Under the pieces are notes generated by a model. That model searched no databases and was not told where the DNA came from. It saw only the letters and a program-made list of their open reading frames with translations. From Atriophallophorus winterbourni (taxonomy: Eukaryota; Platyhelminthes; Trematoda; Plagiorchiida; Microphallidae), in contig JACCGJ010020013.1 in NCBI GenBank assembly GCA_013407085.1, forward strand, positions 1-64,000: a stretch of 64,000 bases of DNA, read 5' to 3'. The position numbers were made by a program, and so were the translations under genes. Shown in pieces: positions 55,801 to 64,000 of the stretch (position 1 is the stretch's first letter; the number at the start of each line of letters is the position of its first letter).

Positions 55801-58800
55801 TGGAAACGTCGCCGTGGCGGAAGACTCTCAAGCGTCTAACAGCCCCACTAGCCATAGTGGGAACATCGCGCTTACCCGGGTGGGGTCCGAGGGACCGTGA
55901 AGATATGTGGCTGATAACACTCAGTGTGATGGCAAAAGAAAGGAACCAGTGGCGAGAATCCTGCCGTGCTTGTGTCCCCGTTTATCAGTGACCCTCCCTT
56001 ATTCCAAAAAAAGACAAAAAAGATCAAAAACGAAATGTGTAAACAGACAGACAAAAAATCCCCCTTTTTCCTTTCTTTCTTTCATCATGTACCTTCTTCA
56101 TGGTATACTTGTTGGCACATCGTCTGTAAAGACTTGTGTAATAATAATAAATAATAATAATTCCAGGATCATAAAACCTGTTGAGTTTGAGGTCCAGCAG
56201 CATAGGCTAGTAAGCAATACGAGGATAGCATCGATAGCGCTTTAAACGTATAATGTCATATATTCGCATTTGTTGCTTCAACTCAAGTTCAACGATGAAA
56301 TACAGCCCGTAACACTCGGGAAAGCATCGTGGTTGGCAACATTGTAAAATATCGCCAAATTGCCTGAACAGAATTCTGCGTCACAAGAAGGGTCCAAGTA
56401 TACAGTATTTATCAGAAATTACACAAGAAATAGCTCCCAACCCCCACATTGGATAGTTTCATGCTGTTATCAGGTACTGCGTTGCGTTATGAATGCTGTG
56501 GGAAATATTGTTCCCACCACATAGATACAGGAAACTATCACATTCGTGAGATACAGAACCACGGTGGGCATCGAATGAAGCTTGCAGTTCGGACATGATG
56601 AGGCGAATCTTTTCAGATTGCAAGGCTACCAAATAACAAATGTTATGTGTAACAGAATATGTTTTGCGTGTTCACACAACAGCACACAAAAATATTAAAC
56701 GATTAAGGGAATACGAACCTTCCAAGTGTCCAAACATTGGTTGAGCATTGCGTACGAAGGAAAGAAGATCAAAAATCCGTTTGGCACTATTCTTGCCAAT
56801 TCGACTATAGCAAAAAAACAAGTTCAACAAATCGACGGTTTCAGCAGTGTGAGGGATAAGAATGAAAAGCAAATTGAAATGTCTTCGGAAATTCAACTTC
56901 TATAGTAAACCAACGTAAACTATCGCGCGGAGACTAGAGCTTAAGGTGATGTGATAGTTGGTGTGCTTCCATGATCCATCGAGGTATAATGGGTTGTATT
57001 TTAGGCAAAGCAGAGCTACTTGCACCAGAAAGCTTGATGAATAAATGTCAAACGAACATAGTCTCAGCCTGCTGCCTGGTGTGTAAGGCTCTTTAGCCAA
57101 AGGCTTTGTTCAAAAATCCTAATTGTTCTCCTGTCTTAGCAAGGGCGACCTGGCACTATCCTAGCTTACATACCACCATGACAATCGCAAAAATGACGCT
57201 CTACCCGTTCAAAACACTTTTTTCAAGATTCAAGATCTATGGTGAAAAAAGAAAATAGCTGAAGTCAGATTGTGACGGTGGGTCGGGAGATTGAAACCAA
57301 TTTTAAAGAGGTGTCTGAGTGGGTGGGAAATCGTATGGATTATTCGGTATGTCAGGATTAGGTTAGCTCTGATGCGCCTGTGCTCGAAAGTGCACGATCC
57401 AAATCTAGTCAGTCGCTGCCCAAAGGGTAGATAATACAATCAAGTAAACATTTTAGTTGCTTTATGATAAATCCTGTCCAATAGCGAGATGTCTTTTCTA
57501 TACATGGTATCCAATATTGTTCCGTATAGTCCACAACTGGATGTATTGAGTATTTTTGATAATGAGTGCAGTGGGAAACGTTCGAAAATTCGTCTGAGTA
57601 AGCCGAGTACGCTGCATGCAGGCTTGCTTGAATAAATGTTAGTTTTGAGGTGTAGGCACCTCATTCCAGTGCGTGTGGCTAATCCTCTATAGGTTCAGTA
57701 GCTTTTTATATCCCACCCTTCCCCATCTTTTTAGGATTTTTAACGCGTCATGGGTGTATGGCAGGCAAGCACTTGATAGTTACTACCGGTGTAATGCTGT
57801 GCATGAAGATGATGACGACCTGGGCAAGCCACCCTGTGGACCAAAAATATCACCAGTTAGTATGAAACATCTTGATGGATTTCCAAAGGATAGGGGGAAG
57901 ATCCCCGATAAAGCTAAAAACAAACATCGCTTTGAGTGAGGATTGCCCTACAACTGACTGAGTGACCAGCAAAACACAGAAAAAGTTTAAATAAGCTATT
58001 TGAATGCGCATAGACAAGGTAGCCCAACAATAAAAGAATGAAAAAGCGAAATGAAAATGTCAAAGAGTGAGTTCTTACTCAGAGTGGATCCTAGAGATTC
58101 ACGATAGCAAAGTTTTTCGCGACTGGTGTAGCTGGAATTATGCACTTCACCGCCCCTCCCTTTGGGAATCACAGCGATGCGCACCTGGTCAGGACTGATT
58201 ACATGGGAATTCTGCAGCTGTACCGGGAAAGGACTGCAACGATACGGTATGTTTATTAGTTTAAAATAAAACACATCATCAGATTAAATATAAGAACAGC
58301 AAGATGTATGACTTTACCGATAAGCAACACCTCAATTACTAGCCGATTAAATGAACCAATCGCTCTGTGACGTACCCTACGCGGGTTGGTCTTACGATTC
58401 GCATCCAAAGGTTGTCATAGCCGGGGTGGCAGTGGGGATAAGCTCCCACTGTTTATAAAATGCGCCTATATGGCGCGCGTCTCAAATAGTCCAGCTTCTG
58501 GCCTGCACCAGTGGCACTCCGAGCGGAACTGCTTCTACCAACAGGAGAATGGGCGAGGGCGAGTGACTGGCGCCTGAAAACCAGTTTGCTTCGGGCAGAT
58601 GGAGCTCGTTAGCATGAGAGGGCATTTCATCTAAGGGAAGGAAAACCCTGATTTTAAACCTCCGCTGCCTTGTGGGATACCCGATCGCGGGAAAGGCTTC
58701 GAGAGAAAACCCTGAGGAAAAATTTGGAACAGAGTCTGGTAGACCTTTAGTTGGTCCACACCACCTCTTTCTGGCAACTTCCTGCTGCCTTGCAGGTCGC

Positions 58801-61800
58801 ACTTGGTTGTGCAAAGGCTGGAGAAGCTGACTCGAACAAACGCTGAGTGGTGCTCGGGACGCCGCTTTGTACCCAAATTCTCAAGAATCTTTATTGAAGC
58901 CGACTTATCCTCCAGGAGGAGATAGTCGCACAAAAGTAAAAGTAAGTAACAGTGTAACAGCATAAATTAGGAATTGCACGGGCATTCGCTGAACAAAACT
59001 ACGGAACAGGTGAAGAGAGTTCTGATAGTTGAAGCGTGTGTTAGCAAAGCTGTGGGAATTAGCGGTGAATTACACTCACGTAGTGCACAACCTGTAATCA
59101 ATGGAGACTCGTGGTGCAAAAGAAATGGTCATTAAAAAATGAACACCTAAGCTGAGAGCAATTTCGGGGTGAGGATTTACTTTGACACACGAGCCGCTTC
59201 GTACTGAGGGATAGAAACAGCAGCAAACATTGGTCGGTTGCATTCTACCTACCAACTGTGAATGGCTTCAGCAACCTAAATCTGACCTTGGAAGTGTTCT
59301 GTTACTTAGACAGGTCCATTTGCTTACCAGACCGTTTATAATTCGTATGGCGCCACTGCAGCCCGTAAGATTGGCGCTTAAATCTATTCTGGTTAAGCGA
59401 TTTCACCCATCCGACAGAGTGAAAAGTTGCTGCAGGTATTTTTCCAAATATTTATTCTATCCATGGGCATACTGGAGATCTGAATTGAGAGCATTTAGCG
59501 ATATAGTCATCCGTGGCGGGATTCGGCCCTGAACTGCACGATCCGCTGTGCCGCTGCTACCTCACCAACATTATTTCACACAACTAATTACTTGATAATA
59601 AAACACGGCTTTACTTCGCTTAGCGAGTACATTCTACTGAAGTTAAGTTTTTTTATCCGCAGCACCACAAAGTGCCGAACAATTAACATTTCTGCTTCAT
59701 CCACTTCATCGATTGTATACTAAACCACCTTCACATAACACGTTTCCCAATATATTTCCTTAAAAAACCTTGAAAAGGAAGTGACAAGTTATCATCAGTG
59801 AGGGTATGGAACGCATGCTAGCAATCAAATATTCACAAAATGGTCAGATTACTAGTCGATAACATGGACAATAATTACGGTTCGTAAAAGTTAATGATTG
59901 AACACGGATACAACAATTAGACTGCTATGAATCCGCGTGTAGAAAAAAAGAAAAACATACTAAACTTGAAACGGACAAAAAAACATTCCCCGGAAGAAAG
60001 TAAAATACGGCTATTCAACTTACGTTCGTAACTCTAGTTGTAGCGGTTCCACGGGGTATAAGGTCCCGCTTGTTAAAATCACACAGCGAACCTCCTCTTT
60101 TAACAATTGTTGCATCGCGCTGAAATAACGAAAACAACGCAGCCGTGACCAACGAAACAGCAAAACATCGTACTAACATTGAAGACCATAAACCCTGTAT
60201 TGATAAAAGATAAATGTATTCCTTACCAACAGCCGGTTCGTGGTATTAAGGGCAATACGGGTTCCTCTCTAAAACCTATGGATTCGCTTGCTTAAGAATA
60301 ACAATTCAGTCCGCCACTAAGTCGATTCGATTGTATGGGGTAAAACATTTGGTTCATCGAAGAATTAGATTTTTATGATAGACGCTGGATGACCTATTCA
60401 CATGGTAAATCGAAGTCAACCGATTTAGTCCATCGAACTGAGGGCGCGGGGATGTGAACACCACAAAAAGCTGGTTATTTTTGTAGAATCGATCGATTAA
60501 CTTAGATCACACTCAATTGAAAGACTATTTAACGTTCGCTGTGCAAAACTACTTATGCATGATGCATGAAAGCATTAGCCTGGTCCAGGCAAAGTGCCCC
60601 ACAGTCAGAAACTGCACGAGGGCTGAGATACTGTCAGGTTGCCCAGGACTAGACAGACATGAGATAGAAAATAAAAAGGAAAATTGTAGTGAGACTCCAG
60701 CGTATTTCAGCATGCATGCAAAACCACTTAACTTAAGTACAAACAGAGATGAGCCAGGATAGTTTTAGATCATTTTCTCACGATTCAGCAGATCCGGTTA
60801 TACGAAATACAGCATGTGGATGTGAATGAACAGAGCAAACTCACCGTCCAGGACTCAAGCACCAATAGCTCACGGTGCGATCGGTGCCCGATTCGTTCGA
60901 GGCAGATTGTTCACGAATGTCCCAGACGTTGTCTCGAGCATGTCTCTTGGAATCGAGAATTTTCTCATCCTTCACAAACACGCGATAGCAACGCGAAAAA
61001 TCCATCGAGACAGAATTCGTAAGGGCAGATAGACGATTGTGGTGTTTGCTATCAAAGACGGACTAAAAAAGGAAACGCGCGCTATGTTATGGAAGATGTA
61101 ACGGTGGTTAATAATAAACACGACTGAGCGAAGCAGAGCAATGATGGAAAATATAGAAGTGAAGTGGGGTTCGTGCAAACGAACCACTCTACCGAAAACG
61201 GTGAGGCGTTATTTCTTAACAAGTAGAATTTCAATGTTGTTACAACAGAAATGGTGTCGCATCTGAGCACCGTAAATAGAATACGTTCATATAAGAACAA
61301 ACAGCACAGTTACACGAGTTTCATTAATTATTATCTGTGATGTCCTCTTTCCAATCAGGATTAAAACAGCGAAATGGGGTGCTTACAAAAATTATTAAAC
61401 ACAGGTTTTCGCACTAACTGGGGTCGAAAGAGTTTTCCTAAAATGTACGAGTGAGATGCTCACCTTCAGAAATTCAGCAACTTCATTGATTCCTTTCGGT
61501 CGACGTAGTTTGAGATCTGTCCGAAATAAAGGAAAATGCACTCTGAGGCAAAGGCCCATATATGAACACAATATTGAATCCAAGCAAAGCGCCACACATT
61601 CATAGGATGCACTTGGGATACGATATATTTATTTGATGTTAAACATGTATGCCTCATATTTGACGCAACCAACTAGCGGACGCAGATCCAAGTGGAAGCT
61701 CAGTATCGGAACATCTGATGTCACTTGACTGCTGACCATGATACACAAAACAACGTAATAAATGATATGTAACCGGGCCTGTATATTCAACGACATTACC

Positions 61801-63454
61801 GCATCCTTAACATCATGTTAGGGCAGTCTGACAGGGTATCTCGACAGTTGAAGTCTCGCAAACTGCTTGAAGAAATGCTTGTAGAACTGATTCAAACCAA
61901 AATAAAGATAGCACTGGATGAGTGCTATATATAAAGACAGATTTACATTCCAGTTCAAGATAATGAAATTGAAACGAAAATAAAAAACGGCGTACTTTCC
62001 GCTCCAGGCGCGACAGAAAGCACCTCGTCAATTGACTGTATTGCTTGGTCCTTAGTGTGCGCAGATAAACCTGCTTTCCCCAAAAGCTCGAACAGAAACC
62101 TGCGGTTAAAAGTATAAAAATAACGTGAAACTCCCATATGAAGTATTAAAAAATAGCGATTTGCGTGAGAAGATGGAATAGTTGCGCTCAACGAGGTGCG
62201 AAAATAAACGTTCGCATGGCTTTTGAAAGTTGTACGCTAATACTGATGTTTTGAATGCACTTATTACAGAACAGAGTGATATTTGCATACTAATTCATCG
62301 TCCAGTGGACAAAATCCTTCAATCCAAAAGGTTTTTAAGATTTCTTGATCACCTATTCAGCAAGATTTCGCTTATTAGTTCTATATTGAAACGGCGTCGC
62401 TGTCAATATGGCTATATGGGTTTAGTTTAAGCAGATAAAGGCTTCGAAAAACCAAACTGTGTACGGTTGGAGTGGAACTTGCGCCTAGTCAGCGTTCACG
62501 AGATTCCAGATCGCGAAGGTTGAGTACTTTAAAAATACAGCTCAGGATCGTGTTCAGCAAGGGCCTCGTTGTAGACATTTTAATTTTCCACGATCTTGTT
62601 TGTTGTCTAGTAGGCAAAGAAAGCTGATTATGAAGCATGGCAGTGAAAGCCGGAAAAATACATCCGTTGAGTCATCGCTCAATTTTTTTCGTCGATGTGT
62701 AGGCATCGTATCTATGCACTTACTCTTCTACAGATAGTGGGTCATTTTAAGTCCCACCATCTTACATCCAACCCGGATTTCATTGTATCCTGGTGGTATG
62801 TTAATCCGGCATTTGGCACTTAGTACCGATTAAACACTTTCGTTGGTGATTATAATGATGCATACACTTGCAACCGTGTTTCCTAAAAAATAAATAAAAT
62901 ATAAAGAATTGAGAAACCTGAGATCCACCGACTACCATGAGAAAAAACTTTGATCAAGCTGTGAGTTAGGCAGAATTACATGAGTTTAATGTAAAATGGC
63001 CAGGTTGTGATCAGAAGCAAAACGATAGATTTGAAATAATCATTAAATTAGGCTCCGCGCAGTCGCAGAACAAATAAAGGCGTTTCTCCAATTTTCTAAA
63101 CATTGCACAATCAGTCACTCGTCAGGTTGAAATGGTTCGAAATTGAGTTACTGGAAGGCACCGATCGGAAGTGATCACTATTGTAACTCCATGGAGGGTG
63201 AATACAAAACAAAGTGCAACTGCAATGCAATGTCTCCGTCCAATAAGTGAATGTGACGCACATTTTAATCAAAACTTCACCGATGAAAATAGACAACATC
63301 GACTCACTCGCTTGTCTTTGTCAAACCATCCTGATTAACTTCGAGTGAATCGAGCAAGCGCTCAAATTCAATGAGTTGTCCTGAAAAATGAAGTGACTAG
63401 ACAGAACAAACTTACCTTTCAGAACAAGCAGCTTTTCCAAATTCAGCGAAGCGA
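46498..63454 (-). CDS. RTEL1: Regulator of telomere elongation helicase 1 (RTEL1), 5' part beyond the window
   Basis: Minus-strand GT-AG exons, 5' to 3': 63454-63416, 63380-63308, 62099-61996, 61886-61833, 61516-61464, about 61048-60845, 60119-60024, 58233-58079, 56804-56719, 55222-55181, 52588-52284, 52209-52035, 50635-50513, 48676-48548, 47461-47095, 47017-46937, 46806-46658 and 46587-46498 (stop TGA). The product is a superfamily 2 iron-sulfur DNA helicase that unwinds D-loops, T-loops and G-quadruplexes. Diagnostic stretches: [58 protein letters not shown] and [20 protein letters not shown]. Nearly all junctions keep phase; the 61464/61048 junction does not, and 10-15 residues between 56719 and 55222 are unaccounted for, so a short exon is missing. 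Walker A, the Fe-S cysteines and the DEAH box are upstream, beyond base 64000. Confidence 0.9.
46937..47461 (-). CDS. RTEL1: RTEL1 exons for the harmonin-N-like domain
   Basis: The exon 47461-47095 encodes a low-complexity, proline- and lysine-containing linker followed by [15 protein letters not shown] and [18 protein letters not shown], and 47017-46937 continues [14 protein letters not shown]. This matches the helical harmonin-N-like protein-binding module of RTEL1. Vertebrate RTEL1 has two such modules in tandem; only one was recognised here. Confidence 0.7.
47775..48130 (+). repeat. Unclassified dispersed repeat D, plus-strand copy
   Basis: A relatively GC-rich block with an open frame (to 48134) containing [20 protein letters not shown] and [18 protein letters not shown]. 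The same block occurs inverted at 58590-58930 with shared peptide [20 protein letters not shown]. Both are in RTEL1 introns. No known family was recognised; the shared open frame may be accidental. Confidence 0.6.
48145..48310 (+). repeat. SINE-like repeat, family S, diverged copy
   Basis: The CATAGACTGCA, ATCAGGTTGCCAAGGC and CACCGGTGGCAATTTAGC blocks are in family order, with the hairpin arms damaged. It immediately follows repeat D. Confidence 0.6.
49480..49620 (+). repeat. SINE-like repeat, family S, 3'-truncated copy
   Basis: Head and middle blocks are present (ATGAAAGCACAAGC, AGATACTGTCATGTTGCC, GGTAGTGAGAC); the right hairpin arm and tail are missing. It faces another copy at 49675-49920. 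Confidence 0.65.
49675..49920 (-). repeat. SINE-like repeat, family S, minus-strand copy
   Basis: Nearly complete on the minus strand: tail near 49690, TTAGCACGGTGTTAGC, CCACGGGTAGTGAG, then GGCAACCTGACAG and the head ending near 49890. It forms an inverted pair with 49480-49620. Confidence 0.7.
51110..51440 (+). repeat. Dispersed repeat E, plus-strand copy
   Basis: AAGCCTTTGGTTAAAAAGCC, then GGGCTAAGACTGAGCTTGTC and CTTTCTGGTAGGAGTAGCTC recur, inverted and diverged, at 56945-57165. No coding motif recognised. Confidence 0.5.
51640..51681 (-). ncRNA. Badly decayed hammerhead relic
   Basis: The minus strand reads UUGGU, a ruined core, UCUUCUGUGUCAGAUGC, GAAAUGUU, ACCCA. The spacing and the loop sequence UGUGUC identify it as a relative of 42504-42546, but neither core box is intact. 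Confidence 0.4.
52035..52588 (-). CDS. RTEL1: RTEL1 exons with helicase motifs V and VI
   Basis: Two exons (52588-52284 and 52209-52035) separated by a 74-nt intron. The first encodes [17 protein letters not shown] (motif V) and [11 protein letters not shown]; the second starts inside motif VI ([15 protein letters not shown]) and continues [10 protein letters not shown]. The donor after GGTCG and the acceptor CAG before CGTT preserve the arginine codon across the junction. These residues couple ATP hydrolysis to DNA binding and leave no doubt about the family. Confidence 0.93.
52775..52890 (-). repeat. Fold-back family centre next to the palindromic element
   Basis: TTTGCATGCATTTCTATCAC, GGCCGGTTTCGTGCTG and GTAGGGACGGTAAGATCAGG correspond to one half and the centre of the palindromic family. 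It abuts the complete palindrome at 52902. Confidence 0.5.
52902..53204. repeat. Long palindromic (fold-back) element of about 300 bp
   Basis: Left arm 52902-53023 and right arm 53087-53204 are inverted repeats of about 120 bp with few differences: the left begins CTTGAATGCCACTGTTGGAT and the right ends ATCCAACAGTGGCATACAAG. The 60-bp centre carries ACTGTCCCTACCTGATGAG and CACAAAACCGGTCGTG. It lies in an RTEL1 intron. No transposase; most like a MITE or foldback element. Confidence 0.75.
53205..54204. other. RTEL1 intron DNA, nothing recognised
   Basis: No repeat family from elsewhere in the window and no coding motif was identified here. Confidence 0.4.
54205..54310 (+). repeat. Fold-back family copy (F), centre only
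   Basis: TCTTACTGTCTCTACCTGAT and AACAGCCAGAAACCGGTAGT match the centres at 24610-24670 and 29300-29350. Arms are not seen. Confidence 0.55.
55530..55620. repeat. Repeat G with GAGGTGTAGGCACCTC hairpin
   Basis: GAGGTG-TAGG-CACCTC forms a 6-bp hairpin at about 55530-55546, followed by CATCCCAGTG...TAATC and AGTAGCTTTTT. The same arrangement occurs at 57635-57730, with a weaker copy at 62690-62770. Confidence 0.5.
55640..56165 (+). mobile_element. RTE-type non-LTR element, 3' end
   Basis: Translation gives [20 protein letters not shown], and after a frameshift [20 protein letters not shown] and [13 protein letters not shown], the conserved C-terminal region of RTE (SR2-like) RT proteins. The element ends in an AAT microsatellite (56140-56163), the usual RTE tail. 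It lies in the RTEL1 intron between 55222 and 56719. Confidence 0.75.
56945..57165 (-). repeat. Dispersed repeat E, minus-strand copy
   Basis: Read on the minus strand it matches 51110-51290: AAGCCTTTGGCTAAAGAGCC, GGCTGAGACTATGTTCG, CTTTCTGGTGCAAGTAGCTC. Confidence 0.5.
57215..57650 (-). mobile_element. CR1 3' fragment, minus strand
   Basis: Minus-strand translation gives [20 protein letters not shown] and [17 protein letters not shown], the CR1 RT thumb, in two frames. It is the subfamily of 40730-41340. It lies in an RTEL1 intron. Confidence 0.65.
57635..57810. repeat. Repeat G, longest copy
   Basis: GAGGTGTAGGCACCTCATTC, AGTAGCTTTTTATATCCCAC, then GGTGTAATGCTGTGC. It begins exactly at the 5' break of the CR1 fragment. 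Confidence 0.45.
58590..58930 (-). repeat. Unclassified dispersed repeat D, minus-strand copy
   Basis: Inverted relative of 47775-48130, with the same order of blocks over about 340 bp. Two overlapping minus frames (58963-58631 and 58814-58482) together cover the peptide found in the other copy, so this copy is frameshifted. Confidence 0.6.
59230..59532 (+). other. Unrecognised 100-codon open frame inside an RTEL1 intron
   Basis: An uninterrupted plus frame, antisense to RTEL1, with no recognised motif. The block has a more balanced base composition than its AT-rich flanks, so it may be part of an unidentified repeat. Confidence 0.2.
60555..60730 (+). repeat. SINE-like repeat, family S, 3'-truncated copy
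   Basis: ATGAAAGCATTAGCCTGG, GGCAAAGTGCC, ATACTGTCAGGTTGCCCAGG, AGACAGACATGAG and GTAGTGAGACTCCAGC are in order; it stops after TTCAGCATGCATGC, before the right hairpin arm. Confidence 0.7.
62690..62840. repeat. Repeat G, diverged copy
   Basis: GATGTGTAGGCATCGTATCT, CCCACCATCTTACATCCAAC and TGGCACTTAGTACCG recall 57640-57800. The hairpin keeps compensating changes (GATGTG against CATCGT is only partly paired). Confidence 0.35.
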
Positions 63455-63770
63455 CTATAAACGAAATATTACGAGAAGAAATATGAAGTGAACCATAAAT
63501 TCTGAAGAATATTTAGGATACATAATGGTGAACAAACGGTCGAGTTCATAGTATTTACAAGTTTCAATAGTTTCAAAATTGGAGGGAAACGTTTTGAGGA
63601 ACTGCCTAGGAGTTTAATCCAGCTAAAACGTTGTACGTAGCACATAGGATCTAATTATCATTCAGCAGCCAGTCTGAAGCATGTGCTAAAAGCGAGTAAA
63701 ATATGACATATCTTCTCCAACGTACAAAAATGAAAATACGCATGATTCATTTACGAATTATCTGTGGTAT

Positions 63771-64000
63771 GACAGCGTCGAGCAGTTGGATAGGAGTGGT
63801 GACCCAGTTGAACAACAGTGGTTCATATTGAAGGCTGCCACTCAGAATGCGGTATTAAAAATCCTAGGCAACGTTTCTTGCCACCGGCGAGACTGGATCT
63901 CTAAGAACGCCATCAAGCTCTTTGCCCAAGCAAGCTATGCCCGAATGTATGGTGCTTCTGATTACTGCCTCCTTAGGACAGCTGATACACGATCCGCCCG
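63771..64000 (+). mobile_element. RTE-type non-LTR element fragment, continues past window end
   Basis: An open plus frame encodes DRSGDPVEQQWFILKAATQN, AVLKILGNVSCHRRDWISKN and LFAQASYARMYGASDY, the linker between endonuclease and RT of RTE-like elements. It lies upstream of the first visible RTEL1 exon, antisense to it, so it is probably in an intron. Confidence 0.65.

Overview
This window is animal nuclear DNA, most likely from a flatworm and probably a digenean trematode. The reasons are: spliced genes with GT-AG introns, many of them only 25-36 nt long (a known feature of schistosome genes); a dense load of CR1/RTE non-LTR elements, a Mag-like Ty3/gypsy element and Penelope-like elements (PLEs); and a LicD-family gene. 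No rRNA, tRNA, CRISPR array or bacterial operon was seen. The species call is inference; the gene and repeat calls rest on translated motifs and splice-phase bookkeeping.

Layout, left to right. 1-4309: a decayed Ty3/gypsy element on the minus strand (gag, protease, RT, RNase H, integrase) joined head-on at about 3085 to a second integrase on the plus strand, giving an inverted repeat of about 690 bp. About 5690-5990: a faint minus-strand integrase relic. 7012-22736 (+): a gene of about 30 exons encoding a helical-repeat protein, tentatively MEI1-like (meiosis inhibitor 1). Its introns hold SINE copies and a PLE relic. 25343-26419 (-): an intact single-exon LicD-family type II membrane protein. 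28240-33520: CR1 relics, including one CR1 nested inside another, plus fold-back repeats. 34886-36780 (+): the best preserved PLE (RT plus GIY-YIG), broken by one stop codon and one internal deletion. 37255-46336: many dead CR1 and PLE pieces. 46498 to beyond the right end (-): the RTEL1 helicase gene, exons in order from about 63454 (5' side) to a RING-encoding last exon ending at 46498. The N-terminal Walker A/DEAH exons lie beyond the window. Its introns carry SINEs, palindromic elements, an RTE 3' end and inverted copies of an unclassified repeat.

The most notable signal is a scattered set of hammerhead-ribozyme-like motifs in the PLE terminal repeats. The one at 42504-42546 (-) keeps its catalytic core; others are relics with identifiable core mutations, several sitting directly 3' of PLE GIY-YIG coding relics. 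The host genes known or tentatively assigned here act in meiosis and recombination (MEI1-like), genome stability (RTEL1) and glycan or phosphodiester-linked modification (LicD family).
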